Of a DNA stretch of 10,774 nucleotides, positions 1 through 5,640 are shown in pieces; the first letter of the stretch is position 1, and every line of letters begins with the position of its first letter. A program made the translations under genes and the position numbers. The notes under the pieces are model-generated. The model worked only from the letters and a program-made list of their open reading frames with translations. It had not been told where the DNA came from and searched no databases. Location: contig FR903624.1 in assembly GCA_000438115.1 (NCBI GenBank), positions 47,447 through 58,220 on the forward strand, written 5' to 3'. The stretch is from Prevotella sp. CAG:617 (GTDB lineage Bacteria; Bacteroidota; Bacteroidia; Bacteroidales; Bacteroidaceae).

Positions 1-39
1 GATGTCGGGGGTGGGGCAGACGGTCGCTTAGGTCAGCGC

Positions 40-435
40 TCAGTTCTTCTCCTTCAGATAGGGTTTCAGTAGCCTGGCCAGCTTTTTATAGCCGTCGTGG
101 TTGGGGTGCAGTCCGTCTGAAAAGAGCGATTCCCTGATTTTCCCCTCGCCCGTAAGCAGTGGGGCCGAGAGGTCAATTACCCTGACGTTCTTTTCGTGGG
201 CAAGGGCTTTTCGGAGCGTACGGTTCAAGGTGTCCAGTCGTTCTTCGTAATGTCGGCGGGGCAGTATCTCCACCACGTAAAGCCTTGCTTCGGGTTGTTT
301 TTTCCGGGTGAGCCGTACGATGTCCTTTATGCCGGCAATGATTTCCTCGTCGGTGTTGGTGTCCAGGTTGTTGGTACCCATCAGCATGAATATCTTTTCG
401 GCCCGGAATCCGTCGAGCTCGCCATGCATAATTCG
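40..435 (-). pseudogene. C-terminal remnant of the two-domain SGNH esterase, separated by an in-frame amber codon
   Basis: This stretch continues the upstream esterase in exactly the same frame after the TAG at 436-438. Reading through would give ...RLENMA-W-RIMHGELDG..., matching the PAF-acetylhydrolase-like pattern in which a Trp-Arg pair precedes the (N/H)GEL segment. TGG to TAG is a single base change. The remnant carries the rest of the second catalytic site: GTNN (residues 478-481 in joined numbering) and SDGLHPNHDGY with Asp565 and His568. The joined protein would be 589 residues. An ATG at 427-429 could in principle restart translation, but a protein starting there would lack the catalytic Ser and a signal peptide. 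It could be a true nonsense mutation, a sequencing error or, less likely, read-through. Confidence 0.75.
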
Positions 436-1809
436 CTAGGCCATGTTTTCCAGACGGTCCCATCCGAACCCCAGGTTGGCCACCCTGTGCCCTTCAAACA
501 GCTTTTGCCATACGTCGTCGGCCACTCTTCGCGGTTCGTATGGCTGCCCGCCCCAGAAATGGGTGATGGAGTTCCCCATCATGACGATGTCGGGCTTTGT
601 GCGTGCGTTGTAGGCCAGTACGTCCTCATGCCGTTCGCTCCATTGGTAGGTGTCGGCGTCACGGTGCTGCCGGCAGGCTGCGAGTCCCGTCGAGTCCAGT
701 CCGGCAAAGAGCAGCTGCGCTATTTTCTTTCCGTAGGCAGTGGCATATTGGCGCATGCCCCAGTCGGACGCATGGGTGCCGTCAACCTGGCTGTCCATGT
801 CCAGCCCGATTTCCTCAAAGCTGAGGTAGTGCAGGTTTTCCACGTGGGGCTGGAGGCGGCTGAATGCGGCGCGCAGCTCGCGGTTGGTGGCTCTGAACGA
901 CTCTTCCTGTGCCCCCGAAGTGTGGTAGCCCATGTAGCCGTCGTGCTCCACCAGCAGGATGGGAGCGCTGCTCTTTTTCCGAATGATGCCGATGCCCTTT
1001 TCCAGCCGTTCCTGAATCTGTGCGGTGCGGTTTCCGGTCATGTTGGGCATGCAGTCTATTACGTAGAGGGCCGCGTCGGTTTCGGCCAGCAGGTTGAATA
1101 CCGCTTCTTCCAGCTGTCCGTTGCCCGAAAAGCCGAGGTTGACGACGGGCAGGTCCAGCTCACGTTGCAGGATGTTGCTCCAGGCCATGCCCGGTCGCGA
1201 GGCGCAGGCTCCCTGGGCTATCGACGTGCCGTAGATGACAACCGGTTTTTCCCGCGTGTGCCGCAGAAAACCGAACAGGCTGCCTTCCGGAGTGCCTATC
1301 TGCAGCCATCTGACGTGGTTGTAGAGGGGCAGGTAGAGCGTATATTCGTTTCCCTTGCCGTGGTTGTTGCGGTAGGTCAGTCGGGGGTAGGTGTAGCAAA
1401 TGGTGTCGCCGAACTGGAACTGCGGGGCACACCAGTACTGCCGGCCGTTGCAGTCAGTGGCATACAGGTCCACGCCGCTCACGCCCGTGGCCGGCATGTG
1501 AGGCAGCGAGAGCGCGCCGCTCACCTGATATCTGACCTGTATGGACGTGGCGTTGGTGTGAAACTTCAGGTACATTCCGGCGCAGTCCTGCGAAAGGTCC
1601 CATACCTGTTTCCTGACGGTCTTTTCCGCCCTGTCGGGCAGGCGCTGGTAGCTGCCCGACAGGGCTTCCTGCGCCCATCCTGTGCCCTGTATGGGCTGGT
1701 GTGGGTCGGCGGCCGGGTCGTGCCATACGGTTTGTCCGTGTAGTGATGCGGGCCATGCGCATAGCGTAAGGCCCAGGGCGGCGAGTGATAAGGCTTGGTG
1801 TATTTTCAT
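436..1809 (-). CDS. Secreted SGNH/GDSL esterase, N-terminal part ending at a premature TAG
   Basis: This reading frame gives 457 residues starting at ATG 1807-1809. A signal peptide covers about residues 1-26 (basic start, hydrophobic core, ending SLHGQ), so the product should be exported. Residues ~27-180 form a beta-rich N-terminal region with the GVDLY motif at 112-116, the signature of the GxDLY domain found before SGNH esterases. The first SGNH domain (~188-367) is complete: YGTSIAQG with Ser196, NLGFSGNG (225-232), DCMPNM with Asn256, and VDGTH with Asp343 and His346. A second SGNH domain opens at ~406 with MGNSIT (Ser414) and NLGFGWDRLEN, then stops at a TAG (436-438). The likely substrate is an acyl ester on a glycan, inferred from family only. 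The first domain could still be active on its own. It is transcribed divergently from xpt, and no glycoside hydrolase gene is in view. Confidence 0.8.
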   Translation of the reverse strand: MKIHQALSLAALGLTLCAWPASLHGQTVWHDPAADPHQPIQGTGWAQEALSGSYQRLPDRAEKTVRKQVWDLSQDCAGMYLKFHTNATSIQVRYQVSGALSLPHMPATGVSGVDLYATDCNGRQYWCAPQFQFGDTICYTYPRLTYRNNHGKGNEYTLYLPLYNHVRWLQIGTPEGSLFGFLRHTREKPVVIYGTSIAQGACASRPGMAWSNILQRELDLPVVNLGFSGNGQLEEAVFNLLAETDAALYVIDCMPNMTGNRTAQIQERLEKGIGIIRKKSSAPILLVEHDGYMGYHTSGAQEESFRATNRELRAAFSRLQPHVENLHYLSFEEIGLDMDSQVDGTHASDWGMRQYATAYGKKIAQLLFAGLDSTGLAACRQHRDADTYQWSERHEDVLAYNARTKPDIVMMGNSITHFWGGQPYEPRRVADDVWQKLFEGHRVANLGFGWDRLENMA

Positions 1810-1853
1810 GTCAGCAGATTTAAGTTACGTTTCTCCGGCCGTAGCCGGCTGCT

Positions 1854-1867
1854 CCGTAAAGTTACGG
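1854..1867 (-). promoter_or_regulatory. Possible promoter -7 element of the esterase gene within a short inverted repeat
   Basis: Read on the minus strand, 1857-1864 is TAACTTTA, one base off the Bacteroidetes -7 consensus TAnnTTTG, about 48 bp upstream of the esterase start. It lies within a 6-bp inverted repeat (CCGTAA, 2-base centre, TTACGG), which could be an operator or chance. No clear -33 TTG was found at the expected distance. A small GC hairpin (CCGGC/GCCGG, 1835-1848) would lie in the leader RNA. Confidence 0.3.
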
Positions 1868-1908
1868 ATTATTCTGCACATGCAGGGCCCTCTGTTCCCC
1901 GAAAAGCG

Positions 1909-1920
1909 CCGGCCGGCCGG
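1909..1920. repeat. 12-bp GC palindrome
   Basis: Three tandem CCGG units make a perfect 12-bp palindrome in a very GC-rich stretch (about 1885-1960) upstream of the T-tract repeats. It contains a GGCCGGCC core. No coding potential is evident. It forms the GC-rich flank of the origin-like spacer, and its role is unknown. Confidence 0.5.
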
Positions 1921-1958
1921 TGCGTCCGCCCGGTGCTCGCGGCGGGTTGCGGGGGAGG

Positions 1959-2033
1959 GGCACTTTTTTCTGACAGCCCGGCACTTTTTTTCATCAAAGT
2001 GCCGGCTTTTTCCGTCAGGGTGCCGGTTTTTTT
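1959..2033. repeat. Phased T-tract / GGCAC-GTGCC repeat cluster
   Basis: Four copies of a unit made of GGCAC or GTGCC and a nearby T-run lie side by side: GGCAC at 1959-1963 and 1980-1984, and GTGCC at 1999-2003 and 2020-2024. The T-runs are at 1964-1969, 1985-1991, 2007-2011 and 2027-2033, with centres about 21 bp apart, which is two helical turns. The inner pair forms a perfect 10-bp inverted repeat (CCGGCACTTT 1978-1987 with AAAGTGCCGG 1996-2005, 8-base loop), followed by T5. CTGAC (1970-1974) and GTCAG (2014-2018) flank it as a wider inverted repeat. In-phase T-tracts suggest intrinsically curved DNA. The hairpin plus T5 could also act as a rightward terminator, but no gene lies before it on that strand. 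Confidence 0.7.
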
Positions 2034-2090
2034 CTCCCGCGTGCAGGGGCCGGGCTTCCGGAGCCGACGCCGTCATGCCTGCGTCCGACT

Positions 2091-2189
2091 TTTTTCAACG
2101 TGTTATCCACCGGGTTTTCCACAGGTTTTTCCACCGCATAATCCATTCAGTATAAAATCATATATAAGCGGTCTGTCGATTGTGGAAAA
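2091..2189. other. DnaA-box-like array with AT-rich stretch: candidate replication origin or DnaA-binding locus
   Basis: Three 12-bp units repeat in register: TTATCCACCGGG at 2103, TTTTCCACAGGT at 2115 and TTTTCCACCGCA at 2127. Weaker in-register units start at 2091 and 2139. Against the DnaA box TTATCCACA, the first two match 8 of 9 bases and the third 7 of 9. An inverted copy of the second (TGTGGAAAA) lies at 2181-2189. Between them is an AT-rich stretch, TATAAAATCATATATAAG (2151-2168), placed as a DNA-unwinding element would be. Flanking genes diverge from the spacer (esterase leftward, xpt rightward), as is usual around origins. Identity as oriC is inferred; it could instead be a DnaA-titration site or a DnaA-controlled promoter region. 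Confidence 0.5.
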
Positions 2190-2293
2190 TAACATACTGT
2201 GTTTCTCTTTTTCTTCCTTTCGCTCCGGGCTGCGCCGTGCCGGTTTTGCTTACGTCAGGCCGTCGGGGACGGATGGCTTATGTATTTTTTTTG

Positions 2294-2301
2294 TAACTTT
2301 G
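2294..2301 (+). promoter_or_regulatory. Bacteroidetes-type -7 box of the xpt operon
   Basis: TAACTTTG matches TAnnTTTG exactly and lies 24 bp before the xpt start codon. Transcription would begin near 2307, leaving a leader of only about 20 nt. The matching -33 TTTG is not evident at the expected spacing. Confidence 0.6.
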
Positions 2302-2325
2302 CACCATTCTAAAAATCACAGCTTC

Positions 2326-2895
2326 ATGAGGGCACTTAAAGAACGTATTCTGCGCGACGGCAAATGTTTGGAAGGCGGCGTGCTGAAAGTAGATAATTTT
2401 ATTAACCACCAGATGGACCCCATACTGATGAAGTCCATGGCCGTGGAGTTTGTACGCCGCTTTGCCGGCCAGTCTGTCAACAAGATTCTGACCATCGAGG
2501 CCAGCGGCATAGCGCCGGCCATTCTGGTGGGCTATCTGCTGGAGCTTCCGGTGGTGTTTGCCAAGAAGAAAAAGCCGGCTACAATGGAGCATATGCTGGC
2601 CACCAAAGTGTTCTCGTTTACCAAGAACATCACCTACGATGTGTGCGTATGCCGCGACTATCTCGGTCCGGGCGACCGCGTGCTCTTTATCGACGATTTC
2701 CTGGCCAACGGCAATGCCGCCAAGGGCATTATCGACCTGGTGCAGCAGGCCGGGGCCGAACTGGCCGGCATGGGTTTCCTGATTGAAAAGGCCTTTCAGC
2801 ATGGCGGCGACACGTTGCGCCAGATGGGCGTCCACGTAGAGTCGCTGGCCATTATCGAGAGTCTCGACAACTGCCAGATTAAATTGCGCGACTGA
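2326..2895 (+). CDS. xpt: Xanthine phosphoribosyltransferase
   Basis: The 189-residue product matches Xpt of the Bacillus type (about 190-195 residues) throughout. It transfers the phosphoribosyl group of PRPP to xanthine to give XMP in the cytosol, feeding guanine nucleotide synthesis. The PRPP-binding loop is RVLFIDDFLANGNA at about 118-131, with the acidic pair Asp123-Asp124. Other family landmarks are NHQMDP (27-32), EASGIAPA (58-65) and VFAKKKKPATM (77-87). The frame stays open upstream to 1795, but ATG 2326 is chosen because it gives the standard N-terminus (MRALKERILRDG) and follows a good -7 box. The xanthine permease gene follows 78 bp downstream on the same strand, so the two form a likely salvage operon. 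No purine riboswitch fits in the short leader. Confidence 0.93.
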   Translation: MRALKERILRDGKCLEGGVLKVDNFINHQMDPILMKSMAVEFVRRFAGQSVNKILTIEASGIAPAILVGYLLELPVVFAKKKKPATMEHMLATKVFSFTKNITYDVCVCRDYLGPGDRVLFIDDFLANGNAAKGIIDLVQQAGAELAGMGFLIEKAFQHGGDTLRQMGVHVESLAIIESLDNCQIKLRD

Positions 2896-2973
2896 CCCCC
2901 GCCGGCCCTTTCCCCTCAGGATGAAAGCGGCCGCTCGGTTCGTCTCTCTTTTCCCCCTTATTCGTTACAGCTT

Positions 2974-4302
2974 ATGGAAGAACATCATACCCCGTCGTCG
3001 GGCCTGATTTACGGGCTCGACGACCGTCCCCCTTTTCGCGAGGCCCTGTTTGCGGCCTTGCAGCATCTGCTGGCCATTTTCGTAGCCATCATCACCCCGC
3101 CGCTCATCATTGCCGGCGCCCTGGGGCTTGACCTCGAAACCACCGGTTTCCTCGTCTCCATGGCCCTGTTTGCCTCCGGCGTGTCCACCTTTATCCAGTG
3201 CCGGCGCATAGGTCCGGTCGGTACGGGCCTGCTTTGCGTACAGGGCACCAGCTTTTCCTTCATCGGCCCCATCATTGCGGCCGGTTTGTCGGGCGGGTTG
3301 GGAGCCGTGTTCGGTGCCTGTATGGCCGCCTCGTGTGTGGAGATGGCCGTCAGCCGGGTGCTCAAGTACATGCGCCGCATCATTACCCCGCTTGTCTCCG
3401 GAATTGTGGTTACGCTTATCGGGCTGAGCCTCATCAAGGTAGGCATTACGGCCTGCGGCGGCGGTCAGGCTGCCCTGGCCGACGGGTCGTTTGGCTCCAT
3501 GCGCAATCTGGCCCTTTCGGGCGGCGTGCTGCTCATCATCATTGCCTTCAACCGCAGCAGCAACCGCTACCTGCGCATGAGCTCCATTGTCATCGGACTG
3601 ATTGCCGGCTATGTGGCTGCCTGGCTGATGGGCGATGTCCGTTTCGACCAGGTGCAGAGCTACGGCGGTTTCAATGTGCCCGTGCCTTTGCGCTACGGGC
3701 TGCGTTTCGACGGCAGTGCCATCATTTCGCTGGGGCTTATTTATCTGATTACGGCCATCGAGGCCTATGGCGACATCACGGCCAATTCGCTCATTTCCGG
3801 CCAGCCCGTTGAGGGACCCGTATTCATGCGGCGCGCCTCGGGCGGTATTCTGGCCGACGGTTTCAATTCCATGTTGGCCGGCCTGTTCAATTCCTTCCCC
3901 AATTCCATTTTTGCCCAGAACAACGGTATGATTCAGCTCACCGGTGTGGCCAGCCGCTATGTGGGCTATTTTATAGCCGCCATGCTGGTGCTGCTGGGGC
4001 TTTTCCCGGCTGTGGGAAGGGTGTTCTCGCTGATGCCCGAGCCCGTGTTGGGCGGCGCCACGCTGCTTATGTTCGGCACGGTGGCTGCGGCCGGCATACG
4101 TATCATTGCCTCGCAAACCGTGACGCGCAAGGCCACCCTGGTCATGGCGCTCAGCTTTGCGTGCGGGCTGAGCGTGGAGCTTGTTCCGCAGATTCTGAAC
4201 CATTTTCCCGAATGGATTAAGGGGATTTTCGCTTCCGGCATCACGACCGGCGGTCTGGTAGCCATTCTGAGCAATGCCCTGATTCGGATTCGGGAGGATT
4301 AG
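2974..4302 (+). CDS. NCS2-family xanthine permease (XanQ-like)
   Basis: This 442-residue integral inner-membrane protein has the hydrophobic pattern of the 14-helix NCS2 (nucleobase-ascorbate) transporters. It most likely imports xanthine by proton symport. Visible landmarks are QHLLAIFVAIITPP (30-43), QGTSFSFIGPI (90-100), AIEAYGDITA with Glu263, Asp295, and the signature FAQNNGMIQLTGVASRYVG with Gln315, Asn316 and Asn317. Glu263, Asp295, Gln315 and Asn316 line up, nine residues earlier, with Glu272, Asp304, Gln324 and Asn325 of E. coli XanQ, which are important for xanthine transport. PEPVLGGATLLMFG (355-368) is also typical. Its place behind xpt supports xanthine rather than uracil or urate as substrate. 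An intrinsic terminator follows 46 bp after the stop codon. Confidence 0.92.
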   Translation: MEEHHTPSSGLIYGLDDRPPFREALFAALQHLLAIFVAIITPPLIIAGALGLDLETTGFLVSMALFASGVSTFIQCRRIGPVGTGLLCVQGTSFSFIGPIIAAGLSGGLGAVFGACMAASCVEMAVSRVLKYMRRIITPLVSGIVVTLIGLSLIKVGITACGGGQAALADGSFGSMRNLALSGGVLLIIIAFNRSSNRYLRMSSIVIGLIAGYVAAWLMGDVRFDQVQSYGGFNVPVPLRYGLRFDGSAIISLGLIYLITAIEAYGDITANSLISGQPVEGPVFMRRASGGILADGFNSMLAGLFNSFPNSIFAQNNGMIQLTGVASRYVGYFIAAMLVLLGLFPAVGRVFSLMPEPVLGGATLLMFGTVAAAGIRIIASQTVTRKATLVMALSFACGLSVELVPQILNHFPEWIKGIFASGITTGGLVAILSNALIRIRED

Positions 4303-4320
4303 TCGTATTTTATAAAAAAA

Positions 4321-4336
4321 AGCAGCGTCTGCTGCT
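4321..4336. repeat. Short hairpin after the permease gene
   Basis: AGCAGC and GCTGCT form a 6-bp stem with a GTCT loop, preceded by a run of A. Read on the minus strand, it is followed by T-rich sequence, so it could stop leftward transcription entering the permease gene. It is weak evidence next to the much stronger terminator 13 bp downstream. Confidence 0.4.
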
Positions 4337-4348
4337 GTCGGTTTCCTG

Positions 4349-4387
4349 ACGGTTTGCCGCCTGAAAGTCGGTCGGCAAACCGTTTTT
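4349..4387 (+). terminator. Rho-independent terminator of the xpt-permease operon
   Basis: ACGGTTTGCCG (4349-4359) and CGGCAAACCGT (4373-4383) form a perfect 11-bp stem with a 13-nt loop, directly followed by a T-run to 4387. It lies 46 bp past the permease stop codon, which fits the end of the xanthine operon. Confidence 0.88.
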
Positions 4388-4579
4388 CCATGCGTTTTTG
4401 ATGCATCCGGCTCACACAAATGCGTATTTCCCTTTCGTTTTGTCACCGCTGCGCCACCTGTTTTTTCTGCAAGGGCTCCATTTTTTTACGTTTTTAGGGT
4501 AGATTATAGAAAAATGTGTAGTTATGATTTTTTAAAACCTTATTTAATATATTGATAATCAAATGGTTACAAGCGAAAT

Positions 4580-4597
4580 GGGGGGGGGATTTTTTTT
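4580..4597. repeat. G9-A-T8 homopolymer junction in the fimbrial upstream spacer
   Basis: Nine consecutive G (4580-4588), one A and eight T (4590-4597) sit about 64-81 bp upstream of the proposed fimbrial -7 box, in an otherwise very AT-rich stretch. Tracts of this length are prone to slipped-strand length change and sequencing error. Changing the distance between an upstream activator site and the promoter is a known route to phase variation in other bacteria. Here that is only a possibility. Confidence 0.6.
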
Positions 4598-4660
4598 GAA
4601 AATAGACTTTTGTGTGGAAAATTTTAACATAAAATTCAACAAAAAGATACTTATTATCTC

Positions 4661-4668
4661 TATATTTG
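4661..4668 (+). promoter_or_regulatory. Proposed -7 box of the fimbrial operon
   Basis: TATATTTG is an exact TAnnTTTG match in an AT-rich spacer on the strand of the fimbrial genes. No good -33 TTTG is present, suggesting help from an activator. Transcription from about 4673 would give a leader of about 335 nt before the first fimbrial gene at 5011. I see no convincing gene in 4388-5010: short frames there are AT-rich, lack recognisable domains and cross the G9 tract or overlap the DUF3575 start. Confidence 0.5.
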
Positions 4669-4908
4669 TATCAAAAAATCGAGCACTGAAAAGAACAAAC
4701 CGAATTAGACAGCGAACTATCCGATTAGGAAAGAGGTGTATATCAACCCGTTCAAAAAAAACAAAGAAATTAAAATCATTCGACAACCTCTCCTTGTGTT
4801 TTTCCTGCCTTTTTTCGTTGACGTCTTTCTGTAAAGAAGACTGAGAATTGATTGATGACTTAACTTGCTTTTCCAACATGTTTCAGGTTGAGGCGGAGTA
4901 CTTCCCCC

Positions 4909-4944
4909 ATTCCGGAATAAGACGTGCTTTATGGTCAGATCTGA
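4909..4944. promoter_or_regulatory. Two 10-bp palindromes in the fimbrial leader
   Basis: ATTCCGGAAT (4909-4918) and TCAGATCTGA (4935-4944) are perfect 10-bp palindromes with centres 26 bp apart, about 70-100 bp before the DUF3575 start. They could be protein-binding sites or small RNA hairpins. About one such palindrome per 1 kb is expected by chance, so the pairing is only suggestive. Confidence 0.25.
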
Positions 4945-5010
4945 TTCTCCCTTTTCTTGATAGAATACATAGGACAACAATAAGTGAAAACCATATAGTA
5001 AAAACAGCGT

Positions 5011-5607
5011 ATGACTTGTATCAAGAAAAAGCGTAAGATTTTGCAGCGCGCATGGTTGCTGGCTGTATGCCTTTGGGCCGCCGGACTGTCGGCGTCTGCG
5101 CAGAATGTGGCTTTGAAAACCAATTTGCTCTATTGGGCTACCACGACGCCCAACCTGGGAGCCGAGGTTTCATTTGCCAAAAAGCATTCCGTACAGCTTT
5201 TCTACGGGTTCAACCCCTGGAAAGCTTCGTCAGGAAAGAGTATACGCCACTGGGTTTTGCAGCCTGAATACCGGTATTGGTTCTGTGAGAGCCTGAATGG
5301 CTGGTTTTTGGGCGGACACCTGATGGGTGGTGAGTTTAACGCCGGAAACGTGGATTTGCCTTTCGGGCTGGTCAAGTCGTTGAAGGACCGCCGTTATGAG
5401 GGCTGGTATGCCGGCGGAGGCGTTACGGTGGGTTATCAGTGGCCCATTTCGCGTCATTGGAATTTTGAAGCTTCGGTTGGCGTAGGATATGATTATATCA
5501 AGTACGACAAGTTTGAATGCGGTGTGTGTGGCGAGCAGCTCAAGTCGGGGCATTCCAATTATTTTGGTCCCACAAAGGCTGCGCTGAGCTTTCTCTACGT
5601 GTTCTAA
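5011..5607 (+). CDS. DUF3575 outer-membrane beta-barrel protein, first gene of the fimbrial operon
   Basis: The product has 198 residues. A signal peptide covers about 1-30 (KKKRK, hydrophobic 14-26, SASA then Gln31). The mature part is a run of alternating amphipathic strands rich in Trp, Tyr and Gly (LLYWATTTPNLGAEVSF, LQPEYRYWF, GGHLMGG, VTVGYQWPI, ASVGVGYDY), ending in an aromatic Phe as outer-membrane barrels do (LSFLYVF). This fits DUF3575, a small barrel family often encoded at the head of Bacteroidales fimbrillin loci. Its job there is unknown; a role in surface display or outer-membrane anchoring is my guess. Two Cys (~170 and 173, CGVCG) sit in a late loop. The DUF3868 gene follows after 33 bp. 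The chosen ATG gives a normal signal peptide. Confidence 0.8.
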   Translation: MTCIKKKRKILQRAWLLAVCLWAAGLSASAQNVALKTNLLYWATTTPNLGAEVSFAKKHSVQLFYGFNPWKASSGKSIRHWVLQPEYRYWFCESLNGWFLGGHLMGGEFNAGNVDLPFGLVKSLKDRRYEGWYAGGGVTVGYQWPISRHWNFEASVGVGYDYIKYDKFECGVCGEQLKSGHSNYFGPTKAALSFLYVF

Positions 5608-5640
5608 ATTCTTTCATCAATTCTTAAAACTGAAACGTAT

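Noticed and set aside
196..1743. Long open frame of 515 codons on the plus strand
   Set aside because: It is antisense to the esterase, whose frame carries the SGNH motifs; the plus-strand product has no recognisable family and no promoter.
1978..2011. Rho-independent terminator for a rightward gene
   Set aside because: The hairpin with T5 looks right, but no plus-strand gene precedes it. It is treated as part of the phased repeat cluster instead.
1795..2325. N-terminal extension of xpt
   Set aside because: The frame is open, but the extra residues are unlike Xpt and would be encoded by the T-tract and DnaA-box region; the -7 box at 2294 and standard N-terminus favour ATG 2326.
2100..2325. 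Purine (guanine/xanthine) riboswitch before xpt
   Set aside because: The proposed transcription start leaves only about 20 nt of leader, and I saw no aptamer-like three-way junction sequence.
2965..4446. Long open frame of 493 codons on the minus strand
   Set aside because: It mirrors the xanthine permease gene, crosses its terminator, and gives a low-complexity, His/Gly/Gln-rich product with no domain. It is an antisense shadow of a GC-rich gene.
4563..4844. Small plus-strand gene of 93 codons in the fimbrial upstream spacer, and its minus-strand counterpart
   Set aside because: Both are AT-rich, Lys/Phe-rich, without domains; the plus-strand frame runs through the G9 tract and the proposed promoter.
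4848..5036. 62-codon plus-strand frame overlapping the DUF3575 start
   Set aside because: The product resembles nothing I recognise, overlaps a gene with a clear signal peptide in another frame, and lies within the proposed leader.
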